Source of the DNA: Thalassospira sp. MCCC 1A03138
GTDB taxonomy: Bacteria; Pseudomonadota; Alphaproteobacteria; Rhodospirillales; Thalassospiraceae
Length of the DNA: 64,000 nt
Assembly: GCF_002115785.1 (NCBI RefSeq)
Contig: NZ_JFJY01000001.1
Location: 558,001 to 622,000 of the forward strand
Direction: 5' to 3'
The notes beneath the pieces are model-generated. The model was not told the origin of the DNA, ran no database searches, and saw only the letters and a program-made list of their open reading frames with translations. A program made the translations under genes and the position numbers. Positions 1 to 8,875 of the stretch are shown here, piece after piece. Numbering within the stretch: position 1 is the stretch's first letter; each line of letters opens with the position of its first letter.

Positions 1-294
1 GGCCAGGTCGAAGCCATCCGGGCGGCCGGGGGCGGGACATTCATCACCATGCTTTATGCCGTGATCCCGCAAATCATGCCCCGCCAGATCGGTCTTTCGA
101 TCTATCAGCTTGACAGCAATCTGCGCGCGTCTGCCGTGGTCGGCATTGTTGGCGCGGGCGGGATCGGATCGACCCTGATGAATGCGTTTCGGCGCTATGA
201 CTATGACTTCGCGCTTGCGATCACGCTTTGCATCATCGGCGTCATCCTGATCAGCGAAGCCATAAGCGGCCGGATCCGGAGGAACATATGGTAA
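1..294 (+). CDS. phnE: Phosphonate-type ABC transporter permease, C-terminal part
   Basis: This is the 3' end of a gene that begins before the window; the frame is open from base 1 and stops at TAA 292-294. The visible part holds the EAA-type coupling loop (E-A-I-R-A-A-G-G near the start, then the QIMP segment), the VGIVGAGGIG loop typical of PhnE permeases, and a final membrane helix. In the family, PhnE forms the inner-membrane channel of the PhnCDE importer for phosphonates, and in some variants for phosphite or phosphate esters. It overlaps the next permease gene by a few bases, which suggests a PhnE1-PhnE2 heterodimer. The substrate cannot be read from the sequence. Confidence 0.85.
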   Translation, partial: GQVEAIRAAGGGTFITMLYAVIPQIMPRQIGLSIYQLDSNLRASAVVGIVGAGGIGSTLMNAFRRYDYDFALAITLCIIGVILISEAISGRIRRNIW

Positions 295-1112
295 CGACAA
301 CACAAAACACCGGACCGGACGCCATCGCCGAACGCGAATGGTCACGCTATACCCCCAAACAACGCTGGCTGCGCTTCGCCATGTATGGCGGCGTGGTTCT
401 GGCAACGGTCTGGTCGCTTTCGACGATCAACATCATCTGGCCGTGGCTTTGGGATGCCCCGAAACAGATGGGCGATCTTTTTTCGCGCATGTATCCGCCG
501 TCCCTCAATGATTGGGAAATGATCGCAATCACGTTGCTTGAAACCGTCAATATTGCGACGATTGCAACCTTCTTTGCGGTATTCCTTTCATTGCCGATTG
601 CCCTGATCGCGGCCCAGAACACCACGCCCAACAAGCTGACGCTTTGGATTGGCCGGTTCATTCTGGTGTCGTCGCGGTCGGTCAATACCATCATCTGGGC
701 GCTGCTATTTGTTGCGATTTTCGGCCCCGGCGTGATGGCCGGTATTCTGGCGATTATTTTCCGTTCGATCGGTTTTATCGGCAAATTGCTGGGCGAGGCG
801 ATCGAGGAGATCGACCGGGCCCCGATCGAGGCGCTTGAGTCCGTCGGTGCATCGCGGTTCAAAATCCTGATTTACGGGGTTGTGCCACAGGTCATGCCGA
901 CTTTCTTTGCGGTCTCGATCCTGCGTTGGGACATCAATCTGCGTGAAAGTACGGTTCTGGGTCTGGTTGGGGCTGGCGGGATCGGTATCGTCCTGCAAGG
1001 CGCGATTGACACCTTTGCCTGGCAGACGGTTGCCACCATTCTTCTGGCGATCATCGGTCTTGTGATCGTGGGCGAGGCCCTGGCGGCCTGGCTGCGCAAA
1101 AAGGTGATCTGA
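288..1112 (+). CDS. phnE: Phosphonate-type ABC transporter permease PhnE (second copy)
   Basis: A 274-residue inner-membrane permease. I chose ATG 288 because GGAGG lies just upstream (about 278-283); an upstream in-frame ATG at 228 lies inside the preceding gene. It has about six hydrophobic segments, an EAA loop near residues 180-200 (EALESVGASRFK...VVPQVMP), and the LGLVGAGGIG motif that marks PhnE. It starts inside the end of the preceding permease and ends one base before glpD, so all three genes are very probably one operon. The pairing with glpD hints that the imported compound may feed glycerol-phosphate metabolism, but this is inference. Confidence 0.88.
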   Translation: MVTTTQNTGPDAIAEREWSRYTPKQRWLRFAMYGGVVLATVWSLSTINIIWPWLWDAPKQMGDLFSRMYPPSLNDWEMIAITLLETVNIATIATFFAVFLSLPIALIAAQNTTPNKLTLWIGRFILVSSRSVNTIIWALLFVAIFGPGVMAGILAIIFRSIGFIGKLLGEAIEEIDRAPIEALESVGASRFKILIYGVVPQVMPTFFAVSILRWDINLRESTVLGLVGAGGIGIVLQGAIDTFAWQTVATILLAIIGLVIVGEALAAWLRKKVI

Positions 1113-1113
1113 C

Positions 1114-2628
1114 GTGTCTGAACATTACGACCTTCTGGTCGTAGGCGGCGGCATCAATGGTGCGGGTATTGCCCGTGATGCCGCCGGTCGCGGCCTGTCC
1201 GTCCTTCTGGTCGAACAGCGCGACCTTGCCTCGGCCACATCTTCATCCTCGACCAAACTGATCCATGGTGGCCTGCGGTATCTGGAACATTACGAATTCC
1301 GGCTGGTGCGTGAAGCCTTGCAGGAACGCGAAGTTCTTCTGGCAGCCGCCCCGCATATCATCTGGCCGCTGACCTTTGTTCTGCCGCACCATAAGGGGCT
1401 TCGGCCCAAATGGATGCTGCGTGCCGGGTTGTTCCTGTATGACCATCTGGCAAAGCGTAAACGTTTGCCGGCTTCACGCGCCCTGTCCCTGAACGGTACA
1501 GCCGAAGGCAAACCGCTTCTGGACCAGTTCACCAGCGGCTTTTCCTATTCCGATTGCTGGGTCGATGATGCCAGGCTTGTGGTTTTAAATGCCCTTGATG
1601 CGCAGGCCCGCGGGGCGGTGATCAAAACCCGGACACGATGTGCCGCCCTTGTGCGCGGAACGGACGGCTGGACCGCGACACTGCAATCCGAAAACGGCAA
1701 GGAAACCAGCGTTTTGGCAAAGGCCGTGGTCAATGCCGCAGGTCCGTGGGTGACCGATATGGTCAACCGTGCCGGACTTGGTGACAAGGCGGCAGGGTTA
1801 CGGCTGGTCAAAGGCAGCCATTTCATCGTACCGCGCATTCATCCGCATGATCATTGCTATATCTTCCAGAACGGGGATGGTCGCATTGCCTTTGCCATCC
1901 CCTATCAGCAGGATTACACCCTGATCGGGACGACGGATGTGCCCTATGACGGTGATCCGGCCGAGGTGAAGATCAGCGACGGTGAAATCGATTACCTGCT
2001 TGATCTGGTCAATGGCTATCTGGCGGCACCGTTAACGCGGGCCGATATCGTTTGGGATTATGCCGGTGTCAGGCCGCTTTATGACGACAAGAACAGCAAC
2101 GCATCGGCGGTGACGCGCGATTACGTGTTTGACCTTGATACCGGGGACGGCAATGCCCCCGCGATCCTGTCGATCTATGGCGGGAAGATCACCACCTATC
2201 GCCGGTTGGCCGAACATGCCCTGCAAAAGCTTTGTCCGGTTCTGGGCAATCACGCATCCGACTGGACCGCGACATCGGTTCTGCCGGGCGGGGATATGAG
2301 TGATGGCAATTTCGAACGGTTCCTCGCCAAGGTCAGGACAAAGTTCGGCTGGTTGCCCGAACAGATCGCCCATCGCTGGGCGCGTTGTTATGGCACGCGC
2401 CTGTTTGATATTGCGCCGGATGCCAAGGCTATAGGTGATCTGGGTCCGGAAATTGCCCCAAACCTGTTCGAGGCAGAGCTACGGTTCCTGATGACGCAGG
2501 AATGGGCCCGGTCTGCCGAGGATGTTCTCTGGCGGCGGACCAAGCTTGGCCTTGGCATGGAAGAAAGCGATATCAACGCTGTTCGGGACTGGTTTGCAAG
2601 CAGCGCGGATCAACTTGCCGCACAGTAA
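1114..2628 (+). CDS. glpD: Glycerol-3-phosphate dehydrogenase (FAD, quinone-linked)
   Basis: A 504-residue peripheral membrane flavoenzyme that oxidises sn-glycerol 3-phosphate to dihydroxyacetone phosphate and passes electrons to quinone. The N-terminal Rossmann FAD motif is clear (residues 6-20, LLVVGGGINGAGIARDAAGR), followed by the GlpD signature TSSSSTKLIHGGLRYLE. The downstream fold and length fit the family. It starts with GTG one base after the permease stop, which indicates translational coupling. No glpR or glpK lies in the window, so its regulation is likely shared with the transporter operon upstream. Confidence 0.93.
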   Translation: MSEHYDLLVVGGGINGAGIARDAAGRGLSVLLVEQRDLASATSSSSTKLIHGGLRYLEHYEFRLVREALQEREVLLAAAPHIIWPLTFVLPHHKGLRPKWMLRAGLFLYDHLAKRKRLPASRALSLNGTAEGKPLLDQFTSGFSYSDCWVDDARLVVLNALDAQARGAVIKTRTRCAALVRGTDGWTATLQSENGKETSVLAKAVVNAAGPWVTDMVNRAGLGDKAAGLRLVKGSHFIVPRIHPHDHCYIFQNGDGRIAFAIPYQQDYTLIGTTDVPYDGDPAEVKISDGEIDYLLDLVNGYLAAPLTRADIVWDYAGVRPLYDDKNSNASAVTRDYVFDLDTGDGNAPAILSIYGGKITTYRRLAEHALQKLCPVLGNHASDWTATSVLPGGDMSDGNFERFLAKVRTKFGWLPEQIAHRWARCYGTRLFDIAPDAKAIGDLGPEIAPNLFEAELRFLMTQEWARSAEDVLWRRTKLGLGMEESDINAVRDWFASSADQLAAQ

Positions 2629-2642
2629 GAACCAGCAACCGG

Positions 2643-2945
2643 TTACTTGCGCAGATCATCCCATTTGACGAATTCGTGGGCGATGAAATCTTCCATCATC
2701 GCCCGCCACATCCGTTCGGCCATGTCTTCGTCAAAGCCATCGATGCGGCACTGGGCACGGACCTTGGTAATCACGTCCTCGATCCGGTCTTCGTCACGCA
2801 CGGCATCGCGGGTCGGTTTGATGCGCGCGGCCTGTTCGATATAGTTCAACCGTTCCGCCATCAGCGCCACCAGAAGCCTGTCCACCCGATCCACATTCGC
2901 ACGTACATCGGACATGGTTTCGCAGGGGTTGGCTTTGGTCGTCAT
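2643..2945 (-). CDS. Chorismate mutase, AroQ class
   Basis: A 100-residue all-helical protein with the AroQ layout: R-x-x-V-D-R-V-D in helix 1, K-x-x-R-D near residue 45, and the ERMWRAMMEDFIAHE segment in the last helix. The reaction is chorismate to prephenate, entering phenylalanine and tyrosine synthesis. ATG 2945 is preferred: an upstream in-frame ATG at 3005 lies inside the terminator hairpin that ends gshA. No strong ribosome site is visible at either start. The gene stands alone, so it is a monofunctional mutase rather than a fusion with prephenate dehydratase. Confidence 0.8.
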   Translation of the reverse strand: MTTKANPCETMSDVRANVDRVDRLLVALMAERLNYIEQAARIKPTRDAVRDEDRIEDVITKVRAQCRIDGFDEDMAERMWRAMMEDFIAHEFVKWDDLRK

Positions 2946-2970
2946 CACGGCAGAACTTTCATTATTCACG

Positions 2971-3007
2971 AAAAATGAAAAATGGCGGCGATTATTCACC
3001 GCCATTT
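2971..3007 (-). terminator. Rho-independent terminator of gshA
   Basis: On the minus strand a 9-bp stem AAATGGCGG / CCGCCATTT with a 10-base loop is followed by a T-rich tract (TTTTTCATTTTT). It lies directly after the gshA stop and separates it from the chorismate mutase gene. Confidence 0.8.
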
Positions 3008-3014
3008 CACAATA

Positions 3015-4385
3015 TTAATAAGCGTATTCCTTGAACAGCGGATCAACCGATCCGTTCCATTCGGTTTCATATTTATCAAGGAATTCCTCGGCCAGGGTAC
3101 GGCCGCTTTCGGCGACGTCTTCGAGGCTTTCGAGGAAGTGGCTTTCATCGTCGCCATAGGCATCCATGCGACCACGCGCCTTAAGCCCCTGTTTGGAGAC
3201 GGTCAGAACGTCCTTGGCGAGATCCTGAACGGTGCCGTTTTTGAACTTCGTGGCAAGGGCGGTACGCGGAACATCGTCACGAAGGGCTTCGCGTTCGGCA
3301 TGGCTGAGATCCTTGACCAGATTCCATGCGGCATCGAGTGCCACATCGTCATACAGCAGACCAACCCACAGGGCCGGAAGGGCGCAGATGCGTTTCCACG
3401 GGCCACCGTCCGCGCCGCGCATTTCAAGGAATTTCTTGAGGCGCACTTCGGGGAAGGCGGTCGTCATGTGATCGGACCAGTCATTCATCGTCGGGCGTTC
3501 ACCCGGCAGAACGTCAAGCTTTCCGGCCATGAAATCGCGGAACGATTTGCCTGCGGCATTGATGTATTTGCCATCGCGATAAACGAAATACATCGGCACA
3601 TCGAGCATGTAATCGACATAGCGTTCAAAGCCAAAACCGTCTTCGAACACGAAGGGCAGCATGCCGCAACGGTCCGGGTCGGTATCGGTCCAGACATGGG
3701 ATCGTGAAGACAGATAGCCGCTTGGTTTGCCATCAACGAACGGGGATGCGGCAAAAAGGGCGGTCGCAACCGGCTGAAGTGCCAGCGACGTTCTGAATTT
3801 CTTGATCATGTCGGCTTCGGACGAGAAATCCAGATTGACCTGAATGGTCGAGGTGCGAAGCATCATGTCCAGGCCAAGGTTGCCGACCTTGGGCATATAG
3901 TCGCGCATGATCGCGTAGCGGCCCTTGGGCATCCACGGGATATCCTTGCGTTTCCATTTCGGCTGATGACCGACACCCAGCATTTCGATATCAAGATCAC
4001 CGCAGATTTCGCGGATTTCATGAAGGTGCTGATGCACTTCACCACAGGTCTGGTGAATGTTTTTAAGCGGCGCACCGGACAATTCGATCTGCCCGCCCGG
4101 TTCAAGGGAGACGGAACAATTATCCTTGGTAAGCGCAATCACATTGCCGTTTTCAATGATCGGTTCCCAATCAAAGCGTTCGGCAAGTTGTGTCAGAAGG
4201 GTCTTTACCCCCCGTTCCCCTTCGTAAGGGATCGGGCGAAGATCGTTACGGGTAAAGGCGAATTTTTCGTGTTCTGTGCCGATGGCCCAGTCTTTTTTCG
4301 GTGTACATCCGGACTCGAACCATTCGACAAGCTGACGACGGCTTTCGATGACCGGGCTGTCGCCGGTGGAGGCGCTGACAGTCAT
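3015..4385 (-). CDS. gshA: Glutamate-cysteine ligase (gamma-glutamylcysteine synthetase)
   Basis: 456 residues, matching the plant/alphaproteobacterial-type ligase rather than the enterobacterial type. The reaction joins glutamate and cysteine with ATP, the first step of glutathione synthesis in the cytoplasm. Visible family marks are [10 protein letters not shown] (residues 36-45), [15 protein letters not shown] (near 94-108) and [21 protein letters not shown] 4385 has an AGGGG-rich ribosome site. It lies 11 bases after rsmE and is probably cotranscribed with it; a strong terminator follows. Confidence 0.93.
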   Translation of the reverse strand: MTVSASTGDSPVIESRRQLVEWFESGCTPKKDWAIGTEHEKFAFTRNDLRPIPYEGERGVKTLLTQLAERFDWEPIIENGNVIALTKDNCSVSLEPGGQIELSGAPLKNIHQTCGEVHQHLHEIREICGDLDIEMLGVGHQPKWKRKDIPWMPKGRYAIMRDYMPKVGNLGLDMMLRTSTIQVNLDFSSEADMIKKFRTSLALQPVATALFAASPFVDGKPSGYLSSRSHVWTDTDPDRCGMLPFVFEDGFGFERYVDYMLDVPMYFVYRDGKYINAAGKSFRDFMAGKLDVLPGERPTMNDWSDHMTTAFPEVRLKKFLEMRGADGGPWKRICALPALWVGLLYDDVALDAAWNLVKDLSHAEREALRDDVPRTALATKFKNGTVQDLAKDVLTVSKQGLKARGRMDAYGDDESHFLESLEDVAESGRTLAEEFLDKYETEWNGSVDPLFKEYAY

Positions 4386-4396
4386 AAGGGCTTCCC

Positions 4397-5197
4397 CTAA
4401 TCTCTCGTGACCGGAGGTATCGACCAGTCGCCGATGCGATCCTGAAACACGGACAAAGCAGCAATTGCCGCGGTTTCGGCCCGCAAGATTCGCGGACCAA
4501 GGCTTACAGGCGTTGCAAAAGGCTGTTTGCGGATGCGTTCAATTTCGTCGGCGCTAAAGCCGCCTTCGGGTCCAATCACGATTGCATGGTTAACAACATT
4601 GTCGTTGTCGATAGCCGAGCCAGCGCCCTTTGCCAATAGCTGACTTAACACTTCACCAATTGGTGAGCCCGATCCCGTCTCGTCACAGAACAGTAAATGC
4701 CGGTTTTCCGGCCAGTCTGCGAGCCAATCAAGCAATTTTACCGGTGGGGCAATTTCCGGCACGCTGAGGCGTTCGCACTGTTCGGCGGCCTCGATCACCT
4801 GAGCCTGCAGACGGTCAAGGCGCACCTTGTCGGTAATGCCATGCGCCGTCACAATCGGTTGCAAGGTACCAACCCCCATTTCAACCGACTTTTCGATCAG
4901 AAAATCAAGGCGCTGCTTTTTGATTGGCGCAAAAGCCAGGATCGGGCCGCGTTCGACAATCTGGTCACGCAATTGCCGTTCGGCAGTCACCGTGCACTTC
5001 TTTTTGCGAAGGTGGTCGATGGTCGCCAGCCATTCGCCATCAAGACCATTAAATATCTTGATTGGCGTTCCGGGCTTGAGGCGCATCACATGTTCAAGGT
5101 AATGAGACTGTTCAGGTGCGAGTTCGATCTCGCATCCCGGCGTGATAGGATCGGAAACGAATAGGCGTTGCCGGGCGCGGGTGGCGTCATCTGTCAT
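4397..5197 (-). CDS. rsmE: 16S rRNA m3U1498 methyltransferase
   Basis: A 266-residue SPOUT-class enzyme that methylates N3 of U1498 in 16S rRNA using SAM. It has an N-terminal PUA-like part, then the conserved EKSVEMGV segment, [13 protein letters not shown], and the knot-forming C-terminal [13 protein letters not shown] and [14 protein letters not shown] motifs. It is first in a likely rsmE-gshA operon and divergent from ubiA across about 60 bases. An asparagine/aspartate-rich insert near residues 190-200 (IDNDNVVNH) sits before the SAM knot and looks lineage-specific. Confidence 0.93.
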   Translation of the reverse strand: MTDDATRARQRLFVSDPITPGCEIELAPEQSHYLEHVMRLKPGTPIKIFNGLDGEWLATIDHLRKKKCTVTAERQLRDQIVERGPILAFAPIKKQRLDFLIEKSVEMGVGTLQPIVTAHGITDKVRLDRLQAQVIEAAEQCERLSVPEIAPPVKLLDWLADWPENRHLLFCDETGSGSPIGEVLSQLLAKGAGSAIDNDNVVNHAIVIGPEGGFSADEIERIRKQPFATPVSLGPRILRAETAAIAALSVFQDRIGDWSIPPVTRD

Positions 5198-5259
5198 ATA
5201 TGTCCCCAGGCCGGTTATTCGGCGAAGTTCAGTTTGTTAAAGAGTTACATAGGCCAATT

Positions 5260-6198
5260 ATGTCACAGGTCAACCAACCGATACAGAACACGAAGAACGA
5301 TATGCCGTCTGATGGCTGGATCGACCGGTTCGCGCCGTTGGCCAGTCGACCTTATCTGAAGCTGGCACGACTTGATCGTCCGATTGGCACGTGGCTTCTG
5401 CTTTTGCCTTGCTGGTGGTCAACCGCCATGGCAAGCAACGGCGCACCCAGCCTGTTGATGATGGTTTATTTTGCCATTGGTGCATTGATCATGCGCGGGG
5501 CCGGTTGCGTCGTCAACGATCTGGCAGATCGCAATTTTGACGGCAAGGTCGAACGCACGGCAACCCGCCCTATCCCCAGCGGCCAGGTCAAAGTCTGGCA
5601 GGCAATCGCGTTTCTGGGTCTTTTGCTTCTGATCGGGCTTGCCGTGCTGGTGCAGTTCCGGATTGAGGCGATCATTGTCGGCATCTGTTCCCTGCCACTT
5701 GTCATCACCTATCCGTTCATGAAGCGCATTACCTATTGGCCGCAGGCGGTTCTGGGGCTGACATTCAACTGGGGGGCGCTTGTCGGCTCGGCTGCGGTCA
5801 CCGGAGCTGTCGCACCGGCAGCGGTTGCAATGTATGTCGCGGGCTTCTTCTGGACGCTTGGTTACGACACCATATATGCCCATCAGGACAAGGATGACGA
5901 CATCAAGATCGGCGTAAAGTCACTGGCGCTTCGGCTTGGCGATGCGACCCCAAGATGGGCCATGGGATTTTATACCGTAACCACCCTTTTGCTGGGTGTT
6001 TCGGGTGTGCTAGCCGGATTGCACTGGATTTATTTCCCGCTTCTGGCGTTGGCGTGCCTGCATCTGGCGTGGCAGGTTGCCACGGTCAAACTTGATGATT
6101 CCGCGAACTGCCTGAAACGGTTTAAATCAAACCGTGATTTCGGTTTGATGGTGCTGGCTGCCATCATCATTGCCAATCTGGTGGGAACCGGGCTTTAG
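5260..6198 (+). CDS. ubiA: 4-hydroxybenzoate polyprenyltransferase
   Basis: A 312-residue integral membrane prenyltransferase of ubiquinone synthesis that attaches the polyprenyl tail to 4-hydroxybenzoate. Both Mg-diphosphate motifs are present: NDLADRNFD (residues 86-94) and DTIYAHQDKDDD (near 205-216). About eight to nine hydrophobic segments follow, ending in LVGTGL. ATG 5260 is chosen because it gives the usual N-terminal length; an earlier in-frame start at 5200 would overlap the divergent promoter region. ubiD lies about 7 kb downstream. Confidence 0.93.
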   Translation: MSQVNQPIQNTKNDMPSDGWIDRFAPLASRPYLKLARLDRPIGTWLLLLPCWWSTAMASNGAPSLLMMVYFAIGALIMRGAGCVVNDLADRNFDGKVERTATRPIPSGQVKVWQAIAFLGLLLLIGLAVLVQFRIEAIIVGICSLPLVITYPFMKRITYWPQAVLGLTFNWGALVGSAAVTGAVAPAAVAMYVAGFFWTLGYDTIYAHQDKDDDIKIGVKSLALRLGDATPRWAMGFYTVTTLLLGVSGVLAGLHWIYFPLLALACLHLAWQVATVKLDDSANCLKRFKSNRDFGLMVLAAIIIANLVGTGL

Positions 6199-6257
6199 TT
6201 TAGACCCGCATACGGGCTGATCCATCCTTCATCTGCACCATTGTCGAAAGACCGCCC

Positions 6258-8102
6258 ATGATCGCACCGCTTGCCCTGATGATTGCCGGACTGATCCTTG
6301 CGGGTGTCGGGGCGCAATGGTTTGCATGGCGGGCCGGCATTCCGGCAATCGTGTTGCTGTCCATCGTCGGGCTGCTGCTGGGGCCGGGAACCGATCTGAT
6401 TGATCCGGTCAATGATTTCGGTACATTGTTGCAGCCGCTTGTTGCCGTCGCGGTCGCGGTGATCCTGTTTGAAGGCGGGCTTGCGCTTGATTTCCGGGAA
6501 CTGACGCACAGCGTCAGCGGTGTGATCCGCCTGACGACGATTGCCCCGCTTGTAGCGTGGTTGCTGGGTGCCGGTGCGGCATATTATCTGGCCGATCTTT
6601 CATGGCCGGTGGCGGCCCTGTTTGGCGGGATCATGATCGTGACCGGCCCGACGGTGATTGCACCGCTGTTGCGCCATGCCCGATTGTCAAAACGCCCGGC
6701 GACGCTTCTGAAATGGGAAGGCATCGTTAATGACCCGATCGGGGCGCTGTTTGCGGTGCTGGCCTACGAAGTCATTGTCGCCAGCCAGCATGGCAACGGG
6801 TTTGGCGCGGCAGTTGGCCATCTGGCACTCAACATTCTGCTGGCGGTTCTGATCGGCCTGGCATTCGGATTGGGGACGGTTCAGATTTTCAAGCGTGGCT
6901 GGATTCCCGAATTTTTGAAAGCCCCGCTTGTTCTGGGCGTGCTTCTGACCTGCTTTGCCGGGGCAAACGAAATCCAGGAAGAAAGCGGGTTGCTGGCCGT
7001 AACCGTGCTGGGCCTGACGATTGGCAATGCGCATTTGCTGGCGATTGATGAGATCCGCCGGTTCAAGGAAACCCTGACGGTCATTCTGGTTTCCAGCGTG
7101 TTCATCATCCTGACCGCGACACTTGAATGGTCGATGATTGCCGAACTGACATGGGGGCATGGGCTTTTTGTTCTGGCCATGCTGTTTGTCGTGCGGCCGG
7201 TTTCGGTGATCGGTTCGCTGGTATTTTCAAAGGTGAGCTGGAAAGAACGACTTCTGGTTGGCTGGATCGCGCCGCGCGGGATTGTGGCGGTCGCGGTTTG
7301 CGGCCTGTTCGGGACAGAACTTGTCGAACTTGGTTATGCCGATGGGGCGCTTTTGATCCCGCTGGCCTTTGCCATGGTGTTTTCGACCGTGGTGCTGCAC
7401 GGCTTTTCGATCCGGCCCATGGCCCGACACCTTGATCTTGCGGTCAAAGGACCGCCCGGTGTTCTGATCGTCGGTGCGCATCGCTGGACGATTGATTTTG
7501 CAAAACGTCTTGTCGAGCTTGATATCCCGGTGGTGGTTGCCGATAGCCGCTGGCACAGCATGCGTCTGGCGCGCGAAGCCGGATTGCAGACCTATTACGG
7601 GGAAGTGCTTTCGGAAGTTTTCGAACATCACCTTGATACTTCCTCGCTTGGCAAGCTGATCGCGACCACGGATAACGATGCCTATAACACGCTGGTCTGT
7701 ACCGATTTCGCGCCGGAATTTGGCCGTCGCGCCGTTTTCCAGACCGGCATGCACGGATCACCTGAAGACCCGAAACGCCATAGCCAGACACTTGGCGGGC
7801 TGCCACTGTTTTCCGAGCCGATGACAACCGACGACATCCGGGAGGATTTCCGGCACGGGGCCGAAATTCGCCAAACCCGTCTGACCGACGAATTCGGCTG
7901 GGACGATTTCATTGAAGTTCAGGGATGCGAACCACCGGTCATTGCCATTGTCCGCGGGGCGCAGCTTCATATGGGGCCTGACATTCCCAAGGCAAAGCCG
8001 CGTGATATCTTGCTGTATCTTGGTCGCAATGCCCAAAACAGTCAGAAGCCCGACGAAAGCCCGGATACGACTTCGCTTGCACCCGGGTCACAAAGCAAGT
8101 AA
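6258..8102 (+). CDS. CPA1-type cation:proton antiporter with TrkA-N-like domain
   Basis: 614 residues. Residues 1-390 form about twelve hydrophobic helices of the Na+/H+ exchanger fold, with the LFEGGLALDF stretch near residue 75 and a VTGPTVIAPLLRH segment near 130. Residues about 400-520 hold a Rossmann-like TrkA-N domain (GVLIVGAHRWTIDFAKRL), which in the family senses NAD(H) or nucleotides. The C-terminal 30 residues are disordered. The likely role is Na+ or K+ export against protons; the ion cannot be assigned. It is followed 37 bases later by a methyltransferase and may be cotranscribed with it. Confidence 0.85.
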   Translation: MIAPLALMIAGLILAGVGAQWFAWRAGIPAIVLLSIVGLLLGPGTDLIDPVNDFGTLLQPLVAVAVAVILFEGGLALDFRELTHSVSGVIRLTTIAPLVAWLLGAGAAYYLADLSWPVAALFGGIMIVTGPTVIAPLLRHARLSKRPATLLKWEGIVNDPIGALFAVLAYEVIVASQHGNGFGAAVGHLALNILLAVLIGLAFGLGTVQIFKRGWIPEFLKAPLVLGVLLTCFAGANEIQEESGLLAVTVLGLTIGNAHLLAIDEIRRFKETLTVILVSSVFIILTATLEWSMIAELTWGHGLFVLAMLFVVRPVSVIGSLVFSKVSWKERLLVGWIAPRGIVAVAVCGLFGTELVELGYADGALLIPLAFAMVFSTVVLHGFSIRPMARHLDLAVKGPPGVLIVGAHRWTIDFAKRLVELDIPVVVADSRWHSMRLAREAGLQTYYGEVLSEVFEHHLDTSSLGKLIATTDNDAYNTLVCTDFAPEFGRRAVFQTGMHGSPEDPKRHSQTLGGLPLFSEPMTTDDIREDFRHGAEIRQTRLTDEFGWDDFIEVQGCEPPVIAIVRGAQLHMGPDIPKAKPRDILLYLGRNAQNSQKPDESPDTTSLAPGSQSK

Positions 8103-8139
8103 GCCCCGGCAATCAAATTCACCCTGATATGGGCCGATC

Positions 8140-8850
8140 ATGACCGATAATGTTTTCGCCGATGCCTTGGCCCCCGAAGTCGACGATCCGCGGTTTGCCG
8201 ATCTGATCGATACCTTTACCGTACCGGCACGGGTGCCATTGGCGCCCGAGATCGAAATGTATCTGGCCACGCATATCACGCCACTTTGGCAGGCGACCGA
8301 GGATATTCTGGGCGTGCTTGATATCCCGCCGCCCTATTGGGCGTTTGCATGGCCGGGCGGACAGGCGATTACGCGATACATCCTTGATCACCCAGAATTG
8401 GTCCGCGGCAAAAAGGTTCTGGATTTTGCGTGCGGTGGCGGCATGCAGGCGATTGCCTGCGTCATGGCCGGGACGGACAGCATTCTGGCAAACGACATTG
8501 ATCCGGTGGCGATTACGGCAACCCGCCTGAATGCCAAGCGCAATGGCGTTGCATTTGAAACCACGACCGAAAACTTTGTCGGCACGCAATCGGCAACCCG
8601 CCGCTGGGATGTGATTTTTGCCGGTGATGTCTGCTATCAGCAGGATATGGCCAATGCGGTATTGCAATGGCTGATGGGCGAGGCACGGCTTGGCACGCGG
8701 GTCATTCTTGCCGATCCGGGCCGGACATATGCCCCGACGCACAATATCGACGAACTTGAAACCTATGACGTGCCGGTTGATGTCGCGGTCGAGGATGTCG
8801 ACACCAAATTCACCCGTATCTGGCAGCTTTTGCCAGACCGAGAGAATTAG
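8140..8850 (+). CDS. Class I SAM methyltransferase, ETFB-lysine methyltransferase-like
   Basis: 236 residues. The SAM-binding motif I is KKVLDFACGGGMQAI (near residues 91-105), with acidic motif II ANDIDPVAITATRLNAKRN and a DVIFAGDVCYQ segment. The N-terminal PPPYWAFAWPGGQAITRYI is the hallmark of the METTL20/nicotinamide N-methyltransferase-like branch, whose bacterial members methylate the beta subunit of electron transfer flavoprotein. That target is inferred from family resemblance. No etfAB genes are in the window. Confidence 0.75.
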   Translation: MTDNVFADALAPEVDDPRFADLIDTFTVPARVPLAPEIEMYLATHITPLWQATEDILGVLDIPPPYWAFAWPGGQAITRYILDHPELVRGKKVLDFACGGGMQAIACVMAGTDSILANDIDPVAITATRLNAKRNGVAFETTTENFVGTQSATRRWDVIFAGDVCYQQDMANAVLQWLMGEARLGTRVILADPGRTYAPTHNIDELETYDVPVDVAVEDVDTKFTRIWQLLPDREN

Positions 8851-8875
8851 GAAAGCCGGTTTCAGGAAATGGTCG

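Noticed and set aside
2946-3005. Longer chorismate mutase starting at ATG 3005
   Set aside because: The extra codons consist of the gshA terminator hairpin and T-run and are not protein-like.
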